Of a stretch of 64,000 nucleotides of DNA, positions 34,064 through 46,615 are shown piece by piece. Position 1 is the first letter of the stretch; every line of letters starts with the position of its first letter. The stretch lies in NCBI GenBank assembly GCA_034670405.1, contig JAXDDX010000063.1, positions 626,501-690,500 of the forward strand, given 5' to 3'. The notes beneath the pieces are model-generated. The model was not told the DNA's origin. It saw nothing but the letters and a program-made list of their open reading frames with translations, and did no database searches. The DNA comes from Hoplostethus atlanticus (Eukaryota > Chordata > Actinopteri > Trachichthyiformes > Trachichthyidae). The translations under genes and the position numbers were made by a program.

Positions 34064-35030
34064 GATCCACCTAGGACACCCTAGCAACCAACTATGACAC
34101 CCTAGCAACCGCCTATGACACCCTAGCAATGGCCCAGGACACCCTAGCAACAGCCCAGGACACCCTAGCAACACCCTAGCAACAGCCCAGGACACCCTAG
34201 CAACAGCCTAGGACACCCTAGCAACGGCCTAGGACACCCTAGCAACGGCCCTAGGACACGCCTAGCAACACCCTAGCAACGGCCCTAGGACACCCTAGCA
34301 ACACCCTAGCAATGGCCCAGGACACCCTAGCAACGGCCTAGGACACCCTAGCAACGGCCCAGGACACCCTAGCAACACCCTAGCAATGGCCCAGGACACC
34401 CTAGCAACACCCTAGCAACGGCCTAGGACACCCTAGCAACGGCCCAGGACACCCTAGCAACACCCTAGCAACGGCCTAGAACACCCTAGCAACGGCCCAG
34501 GACACCCTAGCAACGGCTTAGGACACCCTAGCAACGGCCCAGGACACCCTAGCAACACCCTAGCAACGGCCCAGGACACCCTAGCAACACCCTAGCAATG
34601 GCCTAAAACACCCTAGCAATGGCCCAGGACACCCTAGCAACACGCTAGCAACGGACTAGGACACCCTAGCAATGGCCTAGGACACCCTAGCAACACCCTA
34701 GCAACGGCCCAGGACACCCTAGCAACACCCTAGCAACGGCCTAGGACACCCTAGCAATGGCCCAGGACACCCTAGCAACGGCCCAGGACAACATAGCAAC
34801 ACCCTAGCAATGGCCTAGGACACCCTAGCAACACCCTAGCAACGGCCTAGGACACCCTAGCAACAGCCTAGCAATGGCCCAGGACACCCTAGCAACACCC
34901 TAGCAACGGCCCAGGATACCCTAGCAACACCCTAGCAACGGCCCAGGACACCCTAGCAACAGCCCAGGACACCCTAGCAACAGCCTAGGATACCCTAGCA
35001 ACCACTTAGGACACCCTAGCAACCACCTTT
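34064..35030. repeat. minisatellite, CACCCTAGCAACGGCC units
   Basis: About 970 bases of tandem units alternate between a 21-22-base unit (GACACCCTAGCAACGGCCCAG) and a 12-base short form (ACCCTAGCAACA). The substitutions G/A and C/T are mostly in the GGC part. It has no coding potential. It is not telomeric repeat despite the CCCTA core. Confidence 0.95.
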
Positions 35031-35039
35031 ATATCCCTT

Positions 35040-35118
35040 TAAACTTAGCACATGTACATACTTCGCGGTTTGCCCGTACAGCAATCCCATGCATTTTCCG
35101 CGCGAAATGCATTTCTAG
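35040..35118 (+). mobile_element. possible Helitron-like 3' terminus
   Basis: A GC hairpin, GCATTTTCCGCGCGAAATGC, is followed after four bases by CTAG and then T. A hairpin before CTRR followed by T is the signature of a Helitron 3' end. The tandem repeats to the left could then be the element's interior. No 5' TC end or Rep/helicase protein was identified. Confidence 0.3.
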
Positions 35119-35119
35119 T

Positions 35120-36260
35120 TTACTTTTTTCTTTTACTTTTGTCATTTTGTGCTATGGGGCAGTAGAAAATATACTTATTACCCCTTTAAAAAAGTGCTTA
35201 AAGTAAATGTTCTGTTATGTTCCCCAATGATTTCAGCTCACATTCTTCCTCAGCAGCTCCCAAACTTAACCGAGTTTGTTCAGGAGCTATTTACGGTTTT
35301 GGCAAATGTGTGCATGAGCTTTGTTATTTCTGTTAGGTTCCCCTGTAGAAATGCTTTTGATGTTAATTTGTTCAAACCTACAGACTCAGGTCACAGATCT
35401 AAGAGGGGGGAGGCAGATAAACTGAAGTCATCTGCTCTAATCCCATCTCCAGCTACGCCATGACCCCTATCCCAGTGTCTCAGATCTACCACTGGGTAGG
35501 CCACAAGGGACAAGCCTTGATTGTCATCTTCAAATGCTTCCTAATTACTGCCTCAGGCACCCCCTGCGCCCCAACCTCAACTTGTCTTCCAATGAGGTGG
35601 ATGCAGTAAAAGGATTTTAAAAGTCAAAGTCAAACTCCTTGTCTGTCTTTCCCTGTAACAAGAGAAGCCTTTAGGTTTAAGATGAGAGATTTAATTTGCC
35701 TTTGATAGAGAATAGGGGGGCGGGGTTGCTGTGTCTGACGATATCAGAGTGAATAATCTGGCTGCCGTAAGCCTTTTTTGCTATCTTTGGTTCACACTTA
35801 GGGGGCGACCAGGGGCAGAAGGGGATAGTTGGGGGGTTCGTTAGAATGACAGAGAAAGAGACAGAAGGAGACAAGGGACAGCAGAGCGAGAGAGGGTAAA
35901 CCTGCAAAACCAAAAAGTCCATTTCAGAGTATTCATTTCAGAGGTCGCATTTATCAATCACCCTGTGTCAACGTTAGGGTTAGACCAATATATCAATATT
36001 GGTCAATATTCAATAGGTCAATATTGATTGATTTAATCAGACATCGACCAGTCTGCGTAGTGTCCTTCTGATATGATGGAAGTGAGGATATTATTCTACT
36101 CAACTGCAGTGAAATCTGTCTCACCCTGCCTTAAAGGAATAACTCACCCCAAAATGCAAGTTAATTTATTATCTACTCACAACTCACTGTGACTACCATC
36201 CATGTCTACACTATCATACGTGTATGTTACTTAACTCTTGTCTTAAATCATAAGATATTC
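35120..36260. other. unassigned, small repeat fragments
   Basis: No gene. A palindromic AT-rich patch (CAATATATCAATATTGGTCA) lies at 35989-36008. A fragment AAAGGAATAACTCACCCCAA at about 36134 resembles a common fish repeat. Confidence 0.4.
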
Positions 36261-36269
36261 ATATCTTTC

Positions 36270-36420
36270 CATATTTCATATGTCTTAGTCACTAGAGCAA
36301 GAAGGTCCTGGGTTTGATTCTTGGTCCTGTTGTCAGTCAGAATGCTGTGGCTGACTGAGAGTCAGTCTCACTGAGGGTGAAGGAGCTGCATGAGACACCC
36401 TCACCAATCAGATGATTGGC
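36270..36420 (+). repeat. tRNA-box-like repeat fragment
   Basis: CTTAGTCACTAGAGCA followed by GGTCCTGGGTTTGATTCTTG resembles an A box and a B box. It is too degenerate for a tRNA gene and is probably a SINE remnant. Confidence 0.4.
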
Positions 36421-36824
36421 TTTTGCACATTGTACAAAGCCTTTTCCCACACTTCACCACTCCAAGAATCGCTCACTACTATCCTGCTATTAGGGGGTCA
36501 ACATCCTAACCCTACTGGGACACATTTTGCATCCTGACAAAAGAGTCGAAGCATGAACAGTCGAAGCTCTACCCATCGACTGAGATTTTGGGGAGATGGT
36601 AGTACATCATAGGTTGCACCTATAATGAATCTAAGTCGGTTTGCTTCCACATCACACAACTCCCTCCAGTCACGTTTTATCCTCTACAGTTTCCCAATTC
36701 ATCCACTGACCATGTTTTGCCTGAGACAGCCTTAGGACACCTTGTTGCTTCCTCTAGCATAATCTGAGTGTTTTATAGCCAGAAAATTGCTCCACCTTTT
36801 TAATGCTGGAAATATTCTATATTT

Positions 36825-37738
36825 TCTAACTTGTACAGAATGCTGCTGCCAGAATCCTGACCAAAACCAGAAAAATTCAACCACATAACGCCTATCCTGT
36901 CCTCCCAATTCATGCCAGATGCGACTTTAAGATGGTTCTACTAACATATAAATCACTATATGGGCTGGCACTGTCCCATCTATCAGATCTCGTTGCACCC
37001 TATATACGGCAACACGCACCCTCCGAACACAGGACGCTGGCTATCTATCTATCCCAGCAGTCTAAAAACAACACTGCAGGTCGCAGAGCCTTTTCTTACC
37101 ACGCTCCCCATCTCTGAAACAGTCTGCCTGTCACAATCAGAGAGGCAAACTCTATTGATATCTTTAAAATCAAGGTTAAAAACCTATTTATTCTCTTTAT
37201 CATTTGGCGAAACTTAGTTTTTCACAATTACTGGGAATGACTCATCTTAGAGTAAGATTAGACCGTTTAGCTTACGCTAGCTCAGATTCCTGCTGATGGG
37301 CATTCAGCATTTAGCTTACATGTTCTGTTCTCTCAGTCTATATGCTCCTGTCCACTCATGCTGGTCATGTCTGTCTGTGTGAGTGAGAGTTCATGAATGA
37401 GTCGGCCTGCATGTATGGGTGTGTCTCCAATCTGTTTCCAGGCTGTGGTTGGGCAGTGTTGGCTGCTGTTGATGCCCCACACCAGATCTGGATGTCCCAC
37501 CTAAGTGTCCTTATTGTGTGTATTCTATATACTCTGCTTGCCCAAACTCGGCATCTATTGCATGCCTGACGGTCCATGTAGGGGGATCCCTCTCTGAGTA
37601 GCCCCTTCCATGGTTTCTTCCTTGGCAGAGGTTCCAAGGTTGGTAGGTGTTGTGTGCCGTCATTTATTGTTTTCATAATGTGGGCATTGTGAAGCCCTTT
37701 AAGACTGTAACCCAAGGGCTATACAAATACATTTATTT
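36825..37738 (+). mobile_element. L2-like LINE, 3' fragment
   Basis: In shifting frames the strand encodes an RT C-terminus: NAAARILTKTRK, then MVLLTYKSLYGLALSHLSDL, YIRQHAPSEHRTL, and RLKTYLFSLSFGET with a stop at 37217. The 3' end GAAGCCCTTTAAGACTGTAA ... ACAAATACATTTATTTAT matches the L2-type 3' UTR pattern. At least two frameshifts separate the parts and the 5' portion is missing. It is dead. Confidence 0.7.
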
Positions 37739-37924
37739 ATAATGAAAAACACATTGTGCGGTCTTATAGCATTCTGCTGTTTAATTGCTGTCATTTTTAA
37801 GAAACGTTTGGCATGAAAATGGTCAAATATATCACAAAATATCAGCTATCAGCAGTGACAATCCAAAAATATCAGACAGCGTTGCTACAAAGCAGAGTTC
37901 CTCACACATCAGCACATCAAGACC

Positions 37925-37952
37925 ACACGCGCACACACACACACACACACAC
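37925..37952. repeat. (AC)n microsatellite
   Basis: About twelve units after GCGC. Further AC tracts lie at about 38005-38014 and 38684-38696. Confidence 0.9.
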
Positions 37953-38542
37953 AGAAATACACGGGTAATACTTGAAGGCTCAACACAAGTATAGGTGAGG
38001 GTACACACACACACCCAAACTCAATCATCTTTTATGTTGCTTCATATCACGTGGTATGTCCCTTTCCCTTCCCAGGGAGTGTTTGGAAGGCGTTTCACCC
38101 TAACAAAGCAGCAGCAGGCAATAAGCTGCTCTGTAAATTATGCATACACTCTCATACACACCGCCAAATAAACAAGGCTTATGAAATATGGAAATATTCA
38201 TTCTCTCTCTCCATTTATCTCTCCTGTCTTCCTCTCTCATTTTAGCTCTGCTGTTGTCCATAACTCTCCCTCCTTCCCTTCCCCCGTCTCCTATTCTTGT
38301 TCCCTGCAACTCTACTATCTCTTCGATTCAATTCAGTGTGCATTACTGGAATTAATGTTACATGACCAAATATTGCCAAAGCATCTGGATCAAATGAGAA
38401 TGGCTCAAAAAAAGGAGAAGAATAAGGAGACAAAGGGAACGAGGAGAAAAGGATGGGAGCATGGAGGGGAAGGAGAAGTCGCCAGTCTAAACATTGGCTT
38501 CAGAATTCATAAAGTGCTTGGCTGCATCTCGTGGAGCATGAA

Positions 38543-38569
38543 CACACACACACACACACACACACACAA
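38543..38569. repeat. (AC)n microsatellite
   Basis: About thirteen AC units. The frames running through it are not genes. Confidence 0.9.
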
Positions 38570-38974
38570 AACCTGTATGTATGTGTACATGTGTATACAT
38601 ATGCATCACAAATATTAACATACGCCAGCGATGTATACACAAGACACACTCTCACAGGTAGACACACTCTGGAAAGATTCACATACACACACACACCACA
38701 ACCACAAACGCAGTGACCAGGCCATACTTTGCTGCGTTCTCTGGTCTTCTGCCCTCATTTAATTCTATGTTTCTATGGTTACTGGCCAAAAAGACAACAA
38801 ACCAACCAACAAAACTGACAGTAGGGGTCTGCACGACAGGGCACGACAGGGCCCAGAAAAGAATGTCAGGTTTAGTTGGGTCGGGTCAAGGCTCGGGCTT
38901 GGATCTTATGCTAATGATAAAATGGATGCACTGATGTGTGTATTCTTTGATGATAAACTTGTGATTAGCCAAAT

Positions 38975-39011
38975 GTATTATTTTTATTATTATTATTATT
39001 ATTATTATTAC
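38975..39011. repeat. (TTA)n microsatellite
   Basis: About twelve TTA units. It is followed by an AT-only tract at 39090-39180. Confidence 0.9.
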
Positions 39012-39179
39012 TACGTATAATATCAATTATTATCATTATATTTCATTCCCTGTCTGCACTCAAGAACAGTTTCAAAAGTATCCACACAAAAATATAAATA
39101 AATTATTTTATTAATTATTTAATTATTTATTTAATTAAATATCAAATAATTAAATCAAATATTTAAAATATATTTGTAA

Positions 39180-40225
39180 AAATGTTCAATGTTGCAAAAG
39201 TGTTCATGTACAAATCATGATATATTAGTGAAAAACTAAAGGCATTTATTCACAAATGTTTCTGTATATTTACAAGTTTATGTCAGTTTATATTTTTAAA
39301 AATGATGTTTTACAAATACAAATCATTTTTTTTTACATTTAGTTGTGCATTTGTGTTTTACACACAAGTTGACTGACATTTGTTTGCGTCTCCTTTTGAT
39401 AATATTTGATCTCCACAGGTTTGGTTACCTTAGCTGTCAGAGAGCAAATCTAATGAGCCGAATAAGGATGATATATAAAACATAAACTTTCTTTCAGTAA
39501 CTAACCTGACTGATCATATTTGTAAGACAAGCCCTGCTGGTGAGCAGTAGATGCAGGCAATATGAACATAGAGTCACGGCCAGTGGCATTGGCACACTCA
39601 TGTGTAATATGAGAGCATAAAACACATGAGTAATAAAACACATGCTCTCTCTGTCTCTCTGTCTCTCTCTCACACACACACATACAGAAAAACCTCTCGC
39701 CACTCAACTCGACTCAGTGAACTGGACTGTGTCACCGGCCAACAGAGTTAACAGATATCTGTCCATGCTCAAAAAGATAAGTGCCGCTATTTCCTGACCA
39801 CCAAGACAGATAAGTGCTACAATTTCCCACCTCAACCACAACTGACTGTGTGGCTCTGATCCAGTTGCACCGGTGTGACACCAGGGTGTGGATAGACGAG
39901 AGCAGGCAAGACTGGATGAAAACCAAGGAATGGGCCTTTATTGTAACGTGATCAAAAATAACAAAAGTAAAGCCAAGAGGGCTACTAAACTAAGAACTAG
40001 TACAGACAATAAGGACCAAAATAACAACACTAGAATTAGACTGCTGGACCACAGCATGGGTTGCTCACGATTCAGCGACTGGGGATGAAAACAGTTAAAT
40101 ACAGTTAAATATCCCAAGACACAGGGTGAGAGCAATAAGCTACCGTTCAGTGTAGACTCAGTGAGAACAAGGGTGGATATAGAGGGCTAGCAGCCATTTC
40201 TGCAAGAAAACAATGAAGATAGAAA
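39180..40225. other. unassigned
   Basis: AT-rich DNA, a CT/CA tract at about 39647-39685, and no gene. A TTTATTGTAACG word near 39940 resembles the polyA region of minus-strand LTRs, but no ends were found. Confidence 0.4.
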
Positions 40226-40230
40226 GCTAA

Positions 40231-41147
40231 GATTCAAGATTCAAGAAGTTTATTTGTCACATACACACACGAGGTGTGCAGTGAAATGTAAAGTGGCAAT
40301 GCTCAGCAGAAATGTGCAAAGGGCAAAATAACAGGTTCACATTATTTACAATAAACCAACACAATATTTACAATGTCACAGTAAGAGCTCTATATAAAAA
40401 ACAACACAATATTTACAATAAGAGCACTTTATAAAAATATAGTAAAAAAGGGAAATTGTATGTATGTAATATAATATAAATTATAAATTATGTGTAGTCT
40501 TTACCTAAGTGTGTGTGTGCATAAGAGGGGCAGTGTGTGTGTCTTGGAGGGGGCCCTGGTGAGGTCAGAGTTCACAGTCCTGATGGCCTGAGGAAAGAAA
40601 CTCCGTCTCAGTCTCTCTGTTTTGGCAGCATGACTACGGAGGCGCTTGCCTGACCGCAGCAGCTGAAACAGTCCGTTGTTAGGGTGGTGAGGATCCTTCA
40701 TGATCCTGCAGGCTCTGGTTCTGCACCTCCTGGTGTATAAGTCCTGCAGGGTGGGGAGTGTAGTTCCAATAGTGCGTTCAGCCGAACGCACTACTCTCTG
40801 CAGAGCCTTCCTGTCCTGAGCGGAGCTGTTGCCAAACCAGGCAGTGATGCTTCCTGTCAGGATGCTCTCTACAGCTCCAGAGTAGAAGGACTGAAGGATC
40901 CTCCGGGAGACTTTAAATTTCCTCAGTTGCCTGAGGTGGTAAAGGCGCTGCCTTGCCTTTCTCACCAGAGTGTCTGTGTGTGAGGACCATGTCAGATCTT
41001 CTGTGATGTGGACTCCCAGGTATTTATACCTGCTCACCCTCTCCACAGTAGTCCCATTAATCCCCAGTGGTGAGTACGTCCTCTGTTGTTGTGTCCTCCT
41101 AAAGTCCACAATCAGCTCCTTAGTTTTGGTGACATTCAAGAGGAGGC
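40231..41147 (-). mobile_element. LINE copy B (Rex1/CR1-like), 5'-truncated
   Basis: The tail AAGATTCAAGATTCAAGAAG (minus-strand 3' end) and the coding end match copies A and C closely. The copy starts within the RT C-terminal part, at [14 protein letters not shown], and ends CTHTLR with a stop. About 212 codons are open. It has no active site and no endonuclease. Confidence 0.9.
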
Positions 41148-41524
41148 TGTTGAACAGCTGATTGTATTTCTAAACGTATGCCTCAGCTGTCTTAACAATG
41201 TTGAATGTGTCTGTGCTGTTTTTGTCTGGGAATTGGTCATTTCATCACTGAGGAAACATTGTGTTAATCAATAGGTATTGTCGATAATGTTGACAATAGA
41301 TAATGGCAGTTTGTTAGCTAGTAGCATAATGTCAGCTAACTATTGCTAGACACTAGCAGTGTCCTTGGTCTCACCCCTGTTCAGTGGCAGAAACATGCGC
41401 TACGAAAGTTTTATGGATTAAAAATAAGTTTGATATTGATATCAAACCAAATTAGGAGTATGTGATGATCAAAGTATCGATACCACAGTGTCGATCTGCC
41501 CATCCCTATCAAAAATGTACTTTT

Positions 41525-42086
41525 CTGTATCTCTGGTAGAAACGACCGCTAGAGCTAAGCTAACATTAGCACACTAGCTAACAAGTGTTTACTCATATTT
41601 TGTATTTCTATTATTATCTTCAGAACAAAGATTTTAAGATGTGACACTCTGAGTCAACTGATAAGCAATTCTATAAGTTTAACAACTGCAACTTAGTGGG
41701 AATTTTGATGTCCATCACTTTGATTTTTTTTCTCATATAAATGCAATTTATATGGGATACTACCAACATGAGTTGAGTTGTTCATATTCTCTAGTGGGTG
41801 TATAGGTCAATCTGTCTGTTTGTTTCCTCTTGCATAAAATCTGTCTCTCACTCTGTTTCCCTCCCCTGTGACTCTTTCTGAAGATGCTGTTGAGCAGAAT
41901 CCCTTCTGTCAGAAGGCAGTTGATGACGAAATTGAAATTGAAAAATAAAATACATCTAGAGATGGCTGCAGTTGGCCACCGATGGAGATGGAGGAAGGAA
42001 GGCAAGAGAAGAAAACACAAGCAGTGAGAAAGAGAGAGAGAATAAATATTTTATATATTATTGTTGTTGCTATTGTTATTGTTGTT

Positions 42087-42130
<44 letters not shown>

Positions 42131-42370
42131 ACAATATTATAATGGTGCAATTCAGTGTTTGTTGTCAATGAATACCAATAATATGAATACCAATCACATA
42201 TCTTAGCTATTTCCGGCAATATATACAATATATTGTTGTATTAAATTGACACAAATGATACATTAAATTGATACATTATATTATTATATTTTAAATGGAC
42301 TCAATTTACAGGGAATGAAATAATTCAGTGGGGATGGGAAAGTGGAAAGGGAATAGTATATAAATCAGGT
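41525..42370. repeat. 850-bp repeat, inverted partner of 48115-49028
   Basis: Ordered matches to the reverse complement of 48115-49028 include ATGGTGCAATTCAGTGTTTG, GGAAGGAAGGCAAGAGA, TCTAGTGGGTGTATAGG and GCTAACATTAGCACACTAGC. This copy lacks the RTE/Rex3-like insertion, and a TTA microsatellite has expanded within it. The family is unknown and no protein is recognised. Confidence 0.75.
42087..42129. repeat. (TTA)n microsatellite
   Basis: About fourteen TTA/ATT units. An (AAT)n tract lies at about 42672-42692. Confidence 0.95.
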
Positions 42371-43130
42371 ATTCTGGTTCAGAATCGGCTTGGATTCGGC
42401 AAACAGAAACTGATTTGGTTTGGTTTGATTCAAAAGATAAAGTTTTACAGTGTGACATTTAATTTCCTTTGTACATTAGGCCTTTTATATGTAACTGATC
42501 TGGCCATTACCCCTAGAAAACCCCCTTGAAAACTGATTTTGTCCCTACCACTTTTCAGTTACTGGTTAGGTTAATTAGATTAACACCGCCGCTGGCTTGG
42601 TGGTGTTTAGACCTTCAGGCCAATCACATTGCTTAAAAATGGAAAACCTCACCCACAAATGCACAAATATAATAAATAATAATAATAATAATACATTTTA
42701 TTTGTACAGTGCTTTTCTCAATACTCAAAGACACTTTCCATTAAAATCACACAGGATAAAATCACAACTAAGAATGACAATAAAAAATGACAGGCGTATA
42801 CAGGTCTATCTGACCTGCCAAATTGTGAAAATGCCAAAAGAGGAAACCTGACATTTGTTCGTATTTTCTACATCTACGTTGAATACATAGGATGGTAACA
42901 CAACAACTGTTGTGAATAATATACTTTGTACTAAGCAATGATATGCTTTATAATAAGCAATATAATCCAGAGTGTGTGTGTGTTATGATAAATCTACATA
43001 AATATAGAATATGTTTGATTAAGCATGTAACCTAAAAGATCATAAAGTAATCATAAAGTTTCAATAAAGCTTCATAAACATAGTCTAACGGTTTCCCTAC
43101 AGTAATCATAAAGTTTAAAAAAATACAGTC
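42370..43130. other. unassigned
   Basis: AT-rich DNA. A duplicated AATCATAAAGTTT phrase occurs at about 43048 and 43103. No gene recognised. Confidence 0.4.
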
Positions 43131-43339
43131 TTTGGCCCTTTTGCACTAAGGGTGTCCAAGGTCAGGCGGCAGAGGCCTTAAAAAAAACCAGGCGGAGCAG
43201 GCGCAGACAGAAGAAGTCCAGGTGGCCATAACGTAATGGTGAAATGGGAAAGTCCCCAAGACTCCAAGTTAACGGTTACGTAATGGTGTAAAACGGGAAA
43301 ACGAGACCGCCTACATGCCCACAAAGACCCCCCCATAGG

Positions 43340-43640
43340 ACCAAATTTGGCGTTTAGACACCATTATTTTCTTGCTGACAAAGCTAAAATTAATGAAAAA
43401 TGGGCGTAGAATCAGTATTCTCCACCCAGTTTTTAGGGTTTATAAGATCATGCACAGACAGTTGTACGTCAGTCTGGTTCCGGGACCAACTCGGGTTTTG
43501 TCTCTGTTATGGAATAAAGCTCTATTGCAACGAACTCTGATCACCTCCAGTGACTTCTTTTAACCTGTTTGAGACTCCAGTAACTACAGAATCTACAGAA
43601 TCGTGAAGAAGTATTAAGTGTTGGCGTGGGGGTCCGTCAT
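43340..43640 (+). mobile_element. possible LTR fragment
   Basis: GGGTTTATAAGATC (TATA-like), then about 75 bases on GGAATAAAGCTCTATTGC (polyA-like), then about 100 bases to a TTGGCGTGGGGGTCCG phrase that could recall a primer-binding site. No paired LTR, target duplication or coding region is present. Confidence 0.25.
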
Positions 43641-43796
43641 CATCACTGGCCTGAGACTTGGACTTCTTCCTCCGACACAACATTGTATTTCCCTACCAAA
43701 AGGCATGAATGGAGATTTTTTCTGAATTTGTGTTTTCTGGACATGTTTGTACCAATATTTGCCCTTTGGTGGTCCTTGCCTGTGCATCCTCTACAC

Positions 43797-45171
43797 CAGG
43801 GCTACTCAACTTTACATAGCTCAAGGGCCACACAGCAAGATACAGCTGTGTCAAAGGGCCGCAACGCAAATTCTTTGGTCATATAAAACTATTTTGTAGT
43901 GTTATTTCAAGCCACATGGATATTAAATGATTAAATGACAATAAGTAGGCTTTATTCATTAAATGTAAAAGTGTTAGATTGCTGTTGCAATAAATCACAA
44001 GAATGTTTAATAAAATAAATATAGGCATATTAAATTGAAATCAGGTCTGAGTATATCAAATTATTCCCAGATGGATATGTAATTCCAAGTCAATGTGATA
44101 GCTATCATGGTGATGTGAACGTTTGCCCGTTTTGGTCCTGCTATTGTTCTCTGGCAAAGAAGGCACATTGGTTTGTTATTTACCTCAACAAAAGCAAATT
44201 CTTCCTCCCATGTTTTTTGAAATACCCTGTGTTCATCAGAAATGTTACGTTTTGCCGGTTTTGCCATGACTTGAGCGTAGGCTAGGCTAGACTTCCTGCA
44301 CAGTTGGGGCTTTCACATGATCTATGCAAAGCGTCGGCATCAACACCAGGTTGAGCGTGACCCCTTCACATGATCAGCGCCAGGAGAATTACATTTCATT
44401 CATTACTTTCACACTGTCGGGTTTAAAATGACAGCATTCAGGAAAGAATAGAGTGGAGTTCAATTTCGGACTACAGCCCGCATCAGCCGTAGCTAACCAC
44501 ACCGCCAATGATCATACTAGCACAGCCATAGAAGTGAATATAGACTGGCTGCATATACAAACCTGTACTAAACTGTCAACCAACCTGGTAGTCCCATCTG
44601 TAAACCGACATCATTCCATGCCACAAACGTTTTAGTCAGATCGTGGTATGATTTAAGCGTCATGTTGTATAACTCGGGATGCTCCGACACACATAAAACA
44701 AGTTTCTCCTCCATTGTTTTTATTTTTTATTTTGCGGTTATGGTATCAAACTGTGCTGTGATTGGTTGCGAGTCGCAGAGATCAGCGTTGCGATTGTCAA
44801 AGTTGATTATAGTTGAACTTTGAGCGCAGAGCCAGGGACTCTCCCAGCCCAGGTGCACAACGCTGACGGCGGCAGCGACGCTAAAATCGACGGCAACGCT
44901 TGCCAAATAGGAAATCAATGGCAGTGCCAGCGCCAAGCGTTTTTGTCGCTGATCATGTGTTGGTTTATCTTCTTTGTTGATCCCACGATTGCTAAATAAG
45001 CACAGTATACACGATCGCCATCTTGTGGTCATTAAGAATTTAGTTTAGAAATGGTTTGTGTTCATTGAAATGAGAATATTATATTTTTATTGGCAGTTGC
45101 TATGACAATAAAAATTCAACCAAGGGCCGCAATAATATTAACCTTGCGGGGCCGCGTGTTGAGTAGCGCGG
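43797..45171 (-). mobile_element. hAT-D, internally deleted, 8-bp TSD CTCTACAC
   Basis: This 1,375-bp element has left end CAGGGCTACTCAACTTT; the right end read on the minus strand is CCGCGCTACTCAACACG. CTCTACAC is duplicated at 43789-43796 and 45172-45179. GGGCCGC words recur at both ends. It retains only the N-terminal piece of a BED-finger transposase at 44061-44267. The ends and target site resemble hAT-B. Confidence 0.92.
44061..44267 (-). pseudogene. hAT-D transposase N-terminal fragment
   Basis: About 68 codons, starting MAKPAKRNISDEHRVF, then WEEEFAFVEVNNKPMCLLC, the first half of a BED zinc finger as in GTF2IRD2/ZBED-type transposases. The sequence after KRANVH loses the expected histidine pair and the catalytic region is deleted. 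It is not functional. Confidence 0.75.
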
Positions 45172-45484
45172 CTCTACACAACACACTCTCATAACACAGC
45201 CTATTAGTAACTTGTTAGCAGTTGCCTACATTTCCCACATTGTTATCCTTCAACTCTTCCCCCATACTCAGGTAACCTCAGTATTGTTTTGTTTTTGCTT
45301 CTTTTTATCTTTTTATTCATCACCCAAGTGTGCAAGAAGTTTGACTTTATTGCATATTTTTGTCCATCCTTCTTAGCACCTTGTTTATAGCAAAGTAGCG
45401 CCGGAGTTGCATCATTTATACTCGGTGCACTTCAGCATCAGTTTTTCACATAAACAGTAGGCAGCAACCTTTTAAACCTCTCAG

Positions 45485-45530
45485 CTAACACACACACACA
45501 CACATACTCTCTCTCTCTCTCTCTCTCTCA
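45485..45530. repeat. (AC)n-(TC)n microsatellite
   Basis: ACACAC... joins TCTCTC... . A GA-rich tract continues over 45620-46010 on the plus strand. The serine/proline- and leucine-rich frames there are low-complexity artefacts. Confidence 0.9.
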
Positions 45531-46423
45531 GTAGAGTCAACTAGTACACTAAAGAGACAAAATCTATTTAGCCAAGGTCAAAGTGGCAGCCTCCAACTCA
45601 ATTATCCTTTAGCTAAGAGATATAATCAGAGGAAGAGAGAGAAAGGGGGTGGGGCTGGAGAGAGAGAGAGATGAAAGGGAGAGAGAGGCGAGGAGATTAA
45701 GAGAGGGAGAGAGAGAGAAGCGAGAGAGATATTAGTGTTGTTGGAGAGGAGTCAATCTAGTGGTTGACAGTGCAATTCTTGCTTCACCTGACAGCTGAGA
45801 GAATGAGGAGGAGGAAGGGAAGAGAGGAGACAAGGAGATGAAAAAGGAAAGAAGAGGAGAGAGGAGAGGAAAGTAGGGGAGTGGAGCAGAGTGAAGGAAA
45901 GGGAAAAGGAGTAGAGAGTAGGAGAAAAGTGGAGATGAGGGATGTGAGATAGAAAAACAAAAGTGGAGAGGAGAGGGGAGGAGGAGGAAGGAAGGTGAGG
46001 CAGGAATGGAGGGACACATTAGACAAATGTAACAATATGAGATGGAAAGATTTTGATGACTGGTGAAATTAAGCATGCAGTACAATTAGTTTCTCAGGGA
46101 ATGAAAAGAATTTAGCAAAAATTGACAAAGCTTTAATATCATGTTTTAGCTGCCTTCTATGGGATCAGATAACTCTCATAAGTCACAAATGAATGCAACA
46201 CGATTCACAAATATATTTTGCGATTTATATATAAATGTCTCTGTTCACAAATATATTTTTCAATGCACACACAAATGTGTATCGTTTCATATAAATGTAA
46301 AAACAATATATATATAAATGACAGAAGGTTCACAAATAAATTAGTGTTCACAAATGTCTTTTTCTGATGCACACACAAATACGTCTCGTTTTATATAAAT
46401 GTAAAACAAATCCACAAATATAC

Positions 46424-46564
46424 TGTAGCCAAGATGCTACCACGGGTAGGCAGAGGCGGAGACCTGCGGTGGGTTGGCGTGGCAGCAACGCCATTTATTG
46501 GACAATCAATCACAATCAAACATTCAACGGGCTCTCTCGCCCTCCTCCGCTCACTGTGGGAACC

Positions 46565-46615
<51 letters not shown>

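Noticed and set aside
34064-35030. CRISPR-like or telomere-like array
   Set aside because: The units are contiguous with no unique spacers, and the CCCTAGCAAC core is not the vertebrate telomere repeat.
35149-35463. 104-codon plus-strand frame
   Set aside because: No recognisable domain, splice context or repeat relationship; chance frame more likely.
45732-46085. Long proline/serine-rich frame
   Set aside because: It runs through a GA/CT low-complexity tract; no domain and no codon bias.
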